Both the position numbers and the translations under genes were made by a program. From an uncultured Pseudobdellovibrionaceae bacterium (GTDB lineage: Bacteria > Bdellovibrionota > Bdellovibrionia > Bdellovibrionales > JAMPXM01), in assembly GCA_934277865.1 (NCBI GenBank), contig CAKQVW010000038.1, positions 1 to 13,662 of the forward strand: DNA of 13,662 bases, given 5' to 3'. Shown piece by piece: positions 1 to 6,417 of the stretch. The first letter of the stretch is position 1, and each line of letters begins with the position of its first letter. The notes under the pieces were generated by a model, which saw nothing but the letters and a program-made list of their open reading frames with translations, was not told the origin of the DNA and did no database searches.

Positions 1-906
1 GCCCCATTTTGAAAGCGAAACATCGAGAATATCTGGCGCATACACCAGAGAGAACAAATTCATGTCGAGCTGAAACAAGATCGAATCATCCCGGTCCTCG
101 TAGTCTTGCACCCGCGAGTCCAGCGAAACCACCCAGTTGCGAAAGGCGAAGTAACGTTGCCGAAACTCGTTGAAGTCGCGCTTCGAGAGCATGAGAAACC
201 CCGATCCAATCCAGGCTTTCGCTTCGGGACGAGTCAAAATCCGCTTGAAGTTGTCTGCATACTGACCGGCGTGAATCGCGGTGTTTTTGTCGAAATTAAA
301 AAAGAGAAACTTGTCGAGAAACTCAAAACCATCTTCTTGAGGCTTCTGTTTGATCAGCCCTGCCGCTTCGAGCTTTTTCAGTTTGGTATCAAGTACTTTC
401 GGATCCTTCAACTCGGGGAACGTATAGAGGTAGTTCGAGATCTCTTCACGAGTCACCGCCCCGTTGCGCCAGGCGATGACATCAAAAATCGCAAGCAAGC
501 TGATATCAGAAAAAATCTCTTCACCAACAAATTGAGACCTCTCGGGCGAGGACATGCTCTTCGTGATGTCAGGGCGATTGAAGTGCGTCGAAATATTAAA
601 TTCGTCCTTCAATCGTTTGTTGAAGTACTCTCCGACATCGGCGCGCTCGCTTTGCATCAGCGTCATCGCCAGCAGGCGCTCCGTCTCAAATCCATCGAAC
701 TTCAAGAACCGACTCAGCTCGATGGCTCTTGCCACAGTCAAATTCTTTCGTCCCCGAATCACGTCATTCATGTAGGAAATCGGCCACTTCAGTCGATTCG
801 CCCAACCTCTGTGACTCAGCTTGCGAGTCCCCGAGCTATTGCTGGCGTAGAGATCAGCCAGAAACTGCCGAACGTCGTCATAGGCATGGATCTTTGGACT
901 TCGCAT
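1..906 (-). CDS. TIGR02147/DUF4423-family regulator (3' end outside window)
   Basis: The frame reads 302 codons from an ATG at 906 to the left edge without a stop, so the C-terminus is cut off, probably by little because the family is usually near 270-300 residues. Residues about 1-60 form an Xre-like helix-turn-helix: a YDDVRQFL start, then KLSHRGWANRL and a recognition-helix-like segment ending in VIRGRKNLT. Residues about 130-220 (AIFDVIAWRNGAVTREEIS, then LKKLEAAGLIK) look like a second winged-helix region, as in the TIGR02147 family of Bdellovibrio and Fibrobacter relatives. These are presumed cytoplasmic DNA-binding regulators with unknown ligands. The start is supported by an AAAGGTGAG ribosome site about 5 nt upstream. 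The gene is divergent from the PP-loop gene at 1008, so it may control itself and that neighbour; this is inference. Family assignment is from recalled sequence character. Confidence 0.8.
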   Translation of the reverse strand, partial: MRSPKIHAYDDVRQFLADLYASNSSGTRKLSHRGWANRLKWPISYMNDVIRGRKNLTVARAIELSRFLKFDGFETERLLAMTLMQSERADVGEYFNKRLKDEFNISTHFNRPDITKSMSSPERSQFVGEEIFSDISLLAIFDVIAWRNGAVTREEISNYLYTFPELKDPKVLDTKLKKLEAAGLIKQKPQEDGFEFLDKFLFFNFDKNTAIHAGQYADNFKRILTRPEAKAWIGSGFLMLSKRDFNEFRQRYFAFRNWVVSLDSRVQDYEDRDDSILFQLDMNLFSLVYAPDILDVSLSKWG

Positions 907-937
907 GTCTCACCTTTCAATCTGAAGAGTCTCAGGC

Positions 938-965
938 AAAATAGTTCTGCTGCAGGAACAGACAA
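938..965 (-). promoter_or_regulatory. Candidate sigma-70 promoter for the TIGR02147-type gene
   Basis: Read on the minus strand there is TTGTCT (960-965), a 16-nt spacer and TATTTT (938-943), each matching the consensus at four of six positions. Transcription would begin near 930, giving a short leader that contains the ribosome site. A small inverted repeat, AACAG with 7 nt then CTGTT (957-973), overlaps the -35 and could be an operator. This is a pattern match only. Confidence 0.4.
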
Positions 966-1007
966 GTACTGTTGCCCTACGTCGTAAATTAGCTAGAGGA
1001 GAAAAAC

Positions 1008-1433
1008 GTGGAAAAAGTGGTGTTGCTGCTCTCAGGCGGAAAGGACTCCAAGAAGTGCCTGGAGCTACTTCTGCAAGCGGGGTTCGACGTCACCGGCCTC
1101 TGTATTTCAGGTCGACAGAAAGTGGAAGAGCCACAAGCGCGCAAAACGGCTGAACAGTTTGGTGTGCCGATTGTCGTTGTCCCTGTTTTTTTCTTCGATG
1201 AAACAACCTGGAACCCGGTCAAACTCATCATTCGAGACCTGGCGATGGGCGCAGTCGCCATCGCCGTCTGCTGGCGTTTGAAAGCAAAACGACTCGCCAC
1301 TGGCGTAAAAGTCGCCGACATCGAGAACGCTCAACTAAAATGGTTACGACCGTTTCTTCGCTTCGCGACGTTTGCTCTGAAACTCTTTGGCATTCGGCTG
1401 ATCTTCCCACTTATGGACCGTGAACTGCGCTAG
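1008..1433 (+). CDS. Short PP-loop (N-type ATP pyrophosphatase) protein
   Basis: The 141-residue product begins with a hydrophobic strand and the signature SGGKDS at residues 9-14. This is the pyrophosphate-binding P-loop of the adenine nucleotide alpha-hydrolase fold shared by QueC, ThiI, LarE and tRNA thiolases, which adenylate a substrate. A later helix and an ATGVK...D segment near residues 97-105 fit the second half of that fold. The GTG start at 1008 follows AGAGGAG (995-1001) with 6-nt spacing, a strong choice. Known PP-loop enzymes normally exceed 200 residues and carry a substrate-binding C-terminal part. This one stops soon after the core fold, and I see no Cys-rich or THUMP region, so the substrate cannot be named. 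The last 30 codons overlap the convergent hydratase gene. Confidence 0.75.
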   Translation: MEKVVLLLSGGKDSKKCLELLLQAGFDVTGLCISGRQKVEEPQARKTAEQFGVPIVVVPVFFFDETTWNPVKLIIRDLAMGAVAIAVCWRLKAKRLATGVKVADIENAQLKWLRPFLRFATFALKLFGIRLIFPLMDRELR

Positions 1434-2174
1434 CCGGTCTTGATGATCCGGTCCAAACCAGAGCTTTGCAAATTCGCGTTGCTCGCTTTTCACATCGTCT
1501 GCGCGTTTAAAAGCCGCCACAGATCGCCGTGGCAAACTGGCAAGTCGTAGAACCTCCGCCAATGCCTCCGGCCGCGCGGACCAAGGCGCAACAATTCGGT
1601 CCACGAGACCGCACGCAAACGCTTCACGGCCCGTGAGACTCTTCATCTCAATTCCAAACCGTGACGTCGCTTTGGCCCCAACACGCTTGGCAAGCCGTGC
1701 GCCTCCGCCCCAACCGTAAATCAATCCCATCTTGCGCTGCCAGAATCCAAGATGGGTATGAGGCGTTGCAAACACCAAATCAAATGCCGAAAGCCACTCA
1801 AGCCCGCCGCCAAAAACATCACCTTCTACCAGCACCACCGTCGGCGCCTCGAACTGCTCGAGTTGGCTGAGCACTTTTGTGATGTCGCGATTTGCCTTGA
1901 GGCTCTTTGTTTTTCCCAGGCGCAGGTGATCTTTCAAGTTTCCGCCCGAACAAAACACGCGACCTTCGGCTCGCAGCAAAAGGCCATCCACCTTCGCGTG
2001 CGCCTTTAAGAGCCGCCCCAGCTCGAGAGCGTTTTCAACGGAAAAACTATTGCGTGTCTCGGGATCACGAAACAAGAGTTCCAAGATCACAAGTTCGCGC
2101 TGACCGCGCTGAAACCGATGTTGGGAAATTTCAAATACAGAATCTCGCTTGGGCGTCGCCGATCGTTTCGTCAT
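1344..2174 (-). CDS. Enoyl-CoA hydratase/isomerase (crotonase) family protein
   Basis: This 276-residue crotonase-fold protein would act on an acyl-CoA in the cytoplasm. The first oxyanion-hole segment is VFCSGGNL at about 73-80. The second is GGGLE at 122-126, which keeps the catalytic glutamate (E126, equivalent to Glu144 of rat mitochondrial crotonase). The position normally holding the second catalytic glutamate is Q146 in FWQRKMG, followed by a GWGGGARL segment. That pattern resembles ECHDC1-type ethylmalonyl-CoA decarboxylases and related bacterial paralogues more than true hydratases, so hydratase activity is doubtful. The start at 2174 is chosen because its ATG shares ATGA with the stop of the upstream PilZ gene, indicating translational coupling. 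The tail after residue 262 is strongly basic and lies in the overlap with the PP-loop gene. Family call is secure; the reaction is not. Confidence 0.85.
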   Translation of the reverse strand: MTKRSATPKRDSVFEISQHRFQRGQRELVILELLFRDPETRNSFSVENALELGRLLKAHAKVDGLLLRAEGRVFCSGGNLKDHLRLGKTKSLKANRDITKVLSQLEQFEAPTVVLVEGDVFGGGLEWLSAFDLVFATPHTHLGFWQRKMGLIYGWGGGARLAKRVGAKATSRFGIEMKSLTGREAFACGLVDRIVAPWSARPEALAEVLRLASLPRRSVAAFKRADDVKSEQREFAKLWFGPDHQDRLAQFTVHKWEDQPNAKEFQSKRREAKKRS

Positions 2175-2974
2175 GCCAAAACGATGTGACGTCGAACAGC
2201 TCCTCGTCCAGTGAAATGTACACCGACACCTGTTCCACCGGTGCGCCCCATCATGCTGGTCCAAACGATTCGAGCCGGCATCACATAGGTACGGCTCACA
2301 TCATCGAGCTCCATACGCAGCTTCACGCTCTCGCCGATAGCCACATCTTGCAAAGCATTGAGCTCGAGATACGCACCGGTTTTCGAAAGATTAAAAATAC
2401 GCGAGCCGATAGACCGCCCAGCACCAAATTCGACCGTCGCCGCCTGCTCGGTATCAAATCGGCGATGAATACGCTGCTCAACCCGCCCTTGAGTGATGGC
2501 CTTCTCGGCAATGCCGAGAAGATCACGTTGCTCATACGGCTTTTCCAGATACACCACACGCTCAAGCAAGGCCAGGTTTTGAACCGCCTTCGGAGCTTCC
2601 GCTTTGGCGAGAATCATGATCATGCGATCAAAACCCTCGCGACGAAGTGTTTCGACCCAGTTCAGTTCGTTTTGGTTCCAATCATTGAAATTGAAAATCA
2701 CCAGATCCGGATGCCCCGCGAGCTCCAGCTTGGTCGCCTGCGGACGAGTGGTGGTGACTCGCGCTCCGCCAGGAAGAGTGCCAAGAAGTGGGTGCAGCTT
2801 TTTTCGAAGCAATTCATTTTCATGCTCGGTTCGACTCGCAATCACGATCTGCTTGGGCTTTTCTGGAATATAACCCCGGCTCATACGACCCTCCTGCCGA
2901 CTTCCGACTTCTTCCTTATCGGTATCCGGCGACGGATTATGGCCGTGATCTCGAGCTCTAAGCCAAATACTCAT
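2171..2974 (-). CDS. Pseudo-receiver plus PilZ domain protein
   Basis: The 267-residue protein has a polar N-terminus (1-38), a receiver-like domain (about 40-160) and a PilZ domain (about 165-265). The receiver fold is suggested by DLVIFN and by EKP at 144-146, where the conserved lysine survives. However, the phosphoacceptor position is Asn95 and the early acidic pair is replaced by Ser-Arg, so it should not be phosphorylated on aspartate. The PilZ part keeps both cyclic-di-GMP motifs: RxxxR at 168-172 and NLSKTG at 195-200 (N/DxSxxG). It is therefore a likely cytoplasmic c-di-GMP effector. Two starts compete: 2974, preceded by GGAGGTG with 7-nt spacing, and an in-frame ATG at 2884 (residue 31), preceded by AGGAGGG. 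The gene is ATGA-coupled to the crotonase-family gene, suggesting one operon. Confidence 0.85.
   Translation of the reverse strand: MSIWLRARDHGHNPSPDTDKEEVGSRQEGRMSRGYIPEKPKQIVIASRTEHENELLRKKLHPLLGTLPGGARVTTTRPQATKLELAGHPDLVIFNFNDWNQNELNWVETLRREGFDRMIMILAKAEAPKAVQNLALLERVVYLEKPYEQRDLLGIAEKAITQGRVEQRIHRRFDTEQAATVEFGAGRSIGSRIFNLSKTGAYLELNALQDVAIGESVKLRMELDDVSRTYVMPARIVWTSMMGRTGGTGVGVHFTGRGAVRRHIVLA
2889..2895 (-). promoter_or_regulatory. Internal Shine-Dalgarno for alternative PilZ start
   Basis: AGGAGGG on the minus strand lies 4 nt before the ATG at 2884, inside the longer reading frame. It is as strong as the site before the first ATG (GGAGGTG at 2982-2988, 7 nt before 2974). The true start, or use of both starts, cannot be decided from sequence alone. 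The shorter form would lack the 30-residue polar leader but keep both domains. Confidence 0.5.
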
Positions 2975-2990
2975 TTTGAGACACCTCCGC

Positions 2991-3009
2991 GTGCCGCCAA
3001 GTTCGGCAC
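2991..3009. repeat. Inverted repeat upstream of the PilZ gene
   Basis: GTGCCG (2991-2996) and CGGCAC (3004-3009) are perfect inverted copies separated by 7 nt. They sit just upstream of the ribosome site of the 2974 start. This could be an operator or a 5' leader hairpin. I found no convincing -35/-10 pair in the 2975-3065 gap. Confidence 0.4.
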
Positions 3010-3065
3010 CTCACGCGAGAAAGCTCGGTATTTGTCGAATCCCCTGACAGTCTAGTGTCGCTCGC

Positions 3066-3098
3066 AAAAAAAAAGCGCCGGGCCCAGCCCAGCGCTTT
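3066..3098 (-). terminator. Rho-independent terminator of citrate synthase gene
   Basis: On the minus strand a 12-bp stem (AAAGCGCTGGGC pairing with GCCCGGCGCTTT, one G-T wobble) closes a 3-nt loop and runs into a T tract of nine. It starts about 33 nt after the citrate synthase stop codon. It is the only textbook intrinsic terminator in the window and separates citrate synthase from the downstream PilZ operon. Confidence 0.93.
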
Positions 3099-3130
3099 CC
3101 TCGTTTCCCGACTGTCCGTCGAGAACGCTC

Positions 3131-4255
3131 TTACATTTTCAGACCAGATTTTCCGACCCACTTGCCGCGCGGGCGGTAGATGCGGTTGTTCTTCCACTGT
3201 TCGAGAATGTGCGAGAGCCATCCCGAAACACGCGATGCTGCAAAGATCGGCGTGAAGAGATCCGTTGGAATTCCCATCGAATAGTACACAGTCGCCGAAT
3301 AGAAATCGACGTTTGGAAGAAGATCCTTCTTCTCGCGCATGATATCGTCGATCATCGTCGACATCGTGTACAAGTGAGCTTCGCCCTTTTTCTTGGTGAG
3401 GCGCTCGCTCATCGTGCGCAGGATCTTTGCGCGTGGGTCGCCGTTTTTGTATACGCGGTGACCGATGCCCATGACTTTTTCTTTGTTGTCGAGAGCGCGC
3501 TGAATCCATGTTTTGCACGCTTCGATCGAACCGATGTCGAGAAGCATCTTGATCACCTGTTCGTTCGCACCGCCGTGCAAAGGTCCTTTCAAAGCCGAAA
3601 TCGCTGAAACGATGGCCGAGTGGATATCCGACAGCGACGACGCCGTCACACGTGCTGCAAACGCCGAGCAGTTGAGTTCGTGGTCCGCATGCAAGATCAA
3701 GCATGTGTCGAAATCTTTTACCAGCTCGGCGTCTGGCTCGGTGCCGGTCAACGTCCAGAAGAAGTTGTAGGCGACCGACTTATCCGCTTTTGGCGCGACG
3801 ACGTCTTTGCCATTGCGGATGCGATCAAACGCTGTCACCAGCGATGTCATCTTCGCTGTCAGACGAACCGCTTTGCGTTTGTTCGCCTCATCCGACATGT
3901 CTTGTGCTTCTGCATCCCAGTGTGCCATCAGCGACGTCGCCGTACGCAACCACGCCATCGGGTGAACACCCTTGGTCGGGATCGTCTTCAAAACTTTTAC
4001 GAACTCTGGATCCAGAGCCATGTTCGCGCCGAGATCTTTTTTCAGCGCCGCGAGTTCGTCCGCAGTTGGTCGACGATCGTTCCATAGCAAGAAGACCACT
4101 TCTTCAAATGTCGACTTGGCTGCGAGATCTTCAATCGTGTAACCGCGATAGGTGAGAGTGGCGTCTTGGATCGAGGAGATGCCAGTTGAACACGCGACGA
4201 CTCCCTCGAGTCCGCGATCAACGGCGCCTTCGAAGATTTCTACTTGGGCAGCCAT
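3131..4255 (-). CDS. gltA: Citrate synthase
   Basis: This enzyme condenses acetyl-CoA with oxaloacetate to citrate, entering the TCA cycle in the cytoplasm. The 374-residue protein carries all the expected active-site segments: HADHELNCS around His192, LHGGAN with His227, GIGHRVYKNGDPRA with His266, and NVDFYSA with Asp317. The length matches the roughly 370-residue dimeric (Bacillus/archaeal-like) type rather than the longer, NADH-regulated E. coli hexamer. The ATG at 4255 is chosen because AAAGGAA (4261-4267) lies 5 nt upstream; a longer frame from a TTG at 4288 has no such site. The gene stands alone, with its own leader (4256-4386) and a strong terminator. A 2-methylcitrate synthase role cannot be excluded by sequence, but no propionate genes lie nearby. 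Confidence 0.95.
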   Translation of the reverse strand: MAAQVEIFEGAVDRGLEGVVACSTGISSIQDATLTYRGYTIEDLAAKSTFEEVVFLLWNDRRPTADELAALKKDLGANMALDPEFVKVLKTIPTKGVHPMAWLRTATSLMAHWDAEAQDMSDEANKRKAVRLTAKMTSLVTAFDRIRNGKDVVAPKADKSVAYNFFWTLTGTEPDAELVKDFDTCLILHADHELNCSAFAARVTASSLSDIHSAIVSAISALKGPLHGGANEQVIKMLLDIGSIEACKTWIQRALDNKEKVMGIGHRVYKNGDPRAKILRTMSERLTKKKGEAHLYTMSTMIDDIMREKKDLLPNVDFYSATVYYSMGIPTDLFTPIFAASRVSGWLSHILEQWKNNRIYRPRGKWVGKSGLKM

Positions 4256-4277
4256 GAGAGTTCCTTTCCGTAACTGA

Positions 4278-4302
4278 CTTGATATCAAGCCATCATCATC
4301 AT
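4278..4302 (-). promoter_or_regulatory. Leader of gltA: palindrome and tandem ATG mini-ORF
   Basis: The 12-bp perfect palindrome CTTGATATCAAG (4278-4289) lies 22 nt upstream of the citrate synthase start. Just upstream on the minus strand, an A tract leads into four tandem ATG codons (4291-4302), then GCT and TGA. This spells a possible five-codon upstream ORF (four Met, one Ala) ending inside the palindrome. It could be an operator, a leader peptide or chance. A weak promoter candidate lies further up (TTGGCC 4342-4347, 18-nt spacer, TAATGT 4318-4323). Confidence 0.35.
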
Positions 4303-4386
4303 TTTTTTTCGAACTTTACATTACCGCGAGGTACTTACTGCGGCCAAAGGCATGAAGCCAGATTTCAATTTTTTCGCGCTGCGCCG

Positions 4387-5343
4387 CTAGCGTCGAGGCG
4401 CCAAGCGAATCACACGATCCTTCACTTCAAAAACCACGACCGTGACATCTTGGGGCAGATCTTGTCCATCTGCATGTTTCTCAATCGCATAGAGAATTTC
4501 ATTGCGGGCGTCGTGCACCGTTCCCGACCCGGGCTTCAGCGTCGGCGCCTTAACAGAAAGCGCACGAACCAAACGGTCCTCTCCAAAGGTCTCGCCCTTT
4601 GAATTTTTTGCTGCCATCGCACCGCCCGACACCAAGACGACACGGTCCATCGCTTCCAGCGACACCTCGTGCAGCGTTCCAGAAACGGCACCTCGGCCTT
4701 TTTCAATCGAGGGATCACTCGCCTTCAGGCGTTCGAGATTTCCAGACGACGCGCGCAAGACCGCACCAAACACCGGGCCCGCAGCCGCGTAGGCAAAGTT
4801 CAAAGTCCTTCGATCCAACGTTCCGTAAAACACATTGGCCCGATCCGCACCCTTGGGCCCCGTGCCCAAGCTCGGCTCCAATTCGGCGGCAATCGCCTGC
4901 AAGAGTTTTTCGGCCGACAGTCCCCGCTTGGCTTCCTGCTGTCCGGTGACTTTTAAAAGCACACTCAACAGCAGCGCCGACATTCCGTATCCATTGGAGC
5001 TTGCAAGCACGACCCCAAACTTCAAACGATCTTCGTGTTCAAAAATGTCGAAATAGTCGCCACCCGAAATGGGGCTCGGAATGAACTTTGTGGAAAACTC
5101 GAAGCCGGGAATATTCGGAAACTCGGTCGGCACCAAAACTTTCTGCACGAGTGCCGCAGTCTTGACCTCTTCTGCGACCTTTTCGATCAAACCCTCGAGA
5201 GACTGGTTGGCCTTGATCAATTGTGTGCGAAAAACAGCCAAATCTTTCTCACGCGCGTCGACTTCCCGCTCAAGCTCTTGAACGAGTTCGACTAGCTGAT
5301 CATGGCTGTAGGACTTAAGAGTTTTGGAGTCGTGTTTCACCAT
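4387..5343 (-). CDS. Coiled-coil SpoIIE/RsbU-like PP2C protein, probably inactive
   Basis: The 318-residue protein starts with a charged, heptad-like coiled coil (about 10-65). A PP2C/SpoIIE domain follows, the family that dephosphorylates serine in anti-sigma antagonist partner-switching systems. Family features are Q-x-x-LVPTEFPNIPGF near 67-81, GGDYFD (94-99, keeping Asp96), and FGEDRL near 253-258. The other metal ligands are changed: the usual DxSGHG is SSNGYG (115-120), the usual TDG is SGG (239-241), and the DD pair before the last strand is QD (298-299). I infer a pseudophosphatase or a protein-binding scaffold. No signal peptide or membrane segment is visible. The start is uncertain: the ATG at 5343 has GGAG abutting it, and a TTG at 5349 is the alternative; neither has a well-spaced ribosome site. 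No partner anti-sigma or STAS gene is adjacent. Confidence 0.82.
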   Translation of the reverse strand: MVKHDSKTLKSYSHDQLVELVQELEREVDAREKDLAVFRTQLIKANQSLEGLIEKVAEEVKTAALVQKVLVPTEFPNIPGFEFSTKFIPSPISGGDYFDIFEHEDRLKFGVVLASSNGYGMSALLLSVLLKVTGQQEAKRGLSAEKLLQAIAAELEPSLGTGPKGADRANVFYGTLDRRTLNFAYAAAGPVFGAVLRASSGNLERLKASDPSIEKGRGAVSGTLHEVSLEAMDRVVLVSGGAMAAKNSKGETFGEDRLVRALSVKAPTLKPGSGTVHDARNEILYAIEKHADGQDLPQDVTVVVFEVKDRVIRLAPRR

Positions 5344-5416
5344 CTCCAAGTCTGAGTTTCGTGGCCTCAGGCGTCAAGAATGCGACGGGGTGCATTGGCG
5401 CTTTCATGTCACCCCG

Positions 5417-5430
5417 GGGTTCGCTAACCC
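5417..5430 (+). repeat. Small hairpin before the SirB1-like start
   Basis: GGGTT (5417-5421) and AACCC (5426-5430) form a 5-bp stem with a 4-nt loop, ending 6 nt before the ATG at 5437, where a ribosome site would be expected. No clear Shine-Dalgarno sequence is visible there. The divergent gap 5344-5436 must hold promoters for both flanking genes, but I found no convincing -35/-10 pair. Confidence 0.3.
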
Positions 5431-5436
5431 AGACTC

Positions 5437-6417
5437 ATGACCGGGCTTTCCGAAGAAACGGCCTCGCTGGAAAAATTGCAGCGCGCAGAAGCGGCCACCA
5501 AAATCGCAATTTGGTCGGAACTGGGAAGCTGGGAAGGCCCGCTTCGCGAATTTGCACGTCTATCGAACCCCGAAGCCGATCTCGACCGCCGCTTGAAGTT
5601 TTTCAGTTGGGAAATCGCCGCGCGAGTCCAACAAGCCGCGCACGAGTATGTAAAAAACCAAACACGAGAGACCTCCGACCTGGCTCACGAAAAACTGAGC
5701 GGAGAAATGGCGGCCGAACTCGAACTCAAGGCGCTGAACACGGTGTTTTTTGAAGACCTCGGGTTTCGCAAAGACAAAGGCATTGCGGCGCTCGACACCG
5801 TGCTTGCCAAACGCATGGCGCCTCCCGCCCTCCTCGCGATGCTCTATGCCTGGGTTGCGGAATTGTTTTTCCGCGCCCTGCGTGAACAAAACAACGATCT
5901 CGATTCCTCAGGCTGCAAAAAGTTTTTCAAACGCATCGATCTCGTCTTCGACACGCCAACGGATGTGGTTCGGGCCGTACCCTGCCCGTCAAACGACGTC
6001 GGTCGCGTGATTCTTCTCAGCCTCGACAACAAAGGTCAGCGGGTCGCCGACCATCTCTGGTGCGCATGGGCCGAAAAGTCGAGCGATGGATTCGTCGCAA
6101 AGACGATGGCTCAGGCGCTGATCGCAGCTCTCACCGAGCTCTTTGTGAGTTTGGACCTTCGCGATTCACGCACACTAGAAAGTCTCGAGCGCCAATTGGC
6201 GATTCTCGACATGATCATCGCCCTCCAGCCAAGCGAGACCCAGCGTCTTGCCGACCGAGCCATTCTCAAAACACGTCTCGGGCAAAACCAGCGCGCCCTC
6301 GAAGATCTCAAACGATTCTTCGCCTTCCACGAAAAATCCCACGCTCCCGCAGAAATCGTCTCGCTTTTTGAGTCACTCAAGAATTCCGCAACGCCGAAAG
6401 GACCCGAATGGAACTGA
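5437..6417 (+). CDS. Divergent SirB1-like (transglutaminase-like/TPR) protein
   Basis: This 326-residue soluble protein follows the SirB1 layout in order. An N-terminal helical part (about 35-70) is followed by ALNTVFFEDLGF (99-110), VLAKRMAPPALLAMLY (122-137), a middle region, and a C-terminal TPR-like pair (about 250-315) containing LQPSETQRLADRAILKTRLGQ. In typical SirB1 proteins the segment after LGF carries a GN..YY.p.NS pattern and later a PGHF motif. Neither is seen here, so any transglutaminase-like activity is doubtful. SirB1 proteins have no settled biochemical role. The start is fixed by an in-frame stop at 5425, although no clear ribosome site precedes it. Its 3' end overlaps the M3 peptidase gene by 10 bp, so the two are probably co-transcribed. 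The family match is moderate. Confidence 0.6.
   Translation: MTGLSEETASLEKLQRAEAATKIAIWSELGSWEGPLREFARLSNPEADLDRRLKFFSWEIAARVQQAAHEYVKNQTRETSDLAHEKLSGEMAAELELKALNTVFFEDLGFRKDKGIAALDTVLAKRMAPPALLAMLYAWVAELFFRALREQNNDLDSSGCKKFFKRIDLVFDTPTDVVRAVPCPSNDVGRVILLSLDNKGQRVADHLWCAWAEKSSDGFVAKTMAQALIAALTELFVSLDLRDSRTLESLERQLAILDMIIALQPSETQRLADRAILKTRLGQNQRALEDLKRFFAFHEKSHAPAEIVSLFESLKNSATPKGPEWN

Noticed and set aside
944..959. GTTC-N8-GAAC as a LexA-type box
   Set aside because: The spacing and half-site orientation do not match the known LexA consensus forms, and the neighbouring genes are not SOS functions.
106..987. Open reading frame of 293 codons on the plus strand
   Set aside because: It is antisense to the DUF4423/TIGR02147-type gene, has no ribosome site and gives a protein without recognisable motifs.
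1907..3055. Open reading frame of 382 codons on the plus strand
   Set aside because: It lies opposite the crotonase-family and PilZ genes, whose motifs are clear; the translated product is low in family character and rich in Arg, Ser and His.
2958..3704. Open reading frame of 248 codons on the minus strand
   Set aside because: It overlaps citrate synthase in another frame and runs through the terminator; the product is Arg-rich and unrecognisable.
4363..4410. GC-rich inverted segments near the end of the SpoIIE-like gene as a terminator
   Set aside because: GCGCC/GGCGC can pair, but on the transcribed strand the following run is A, not T, so it is not an intrinsic terminator for that gene.
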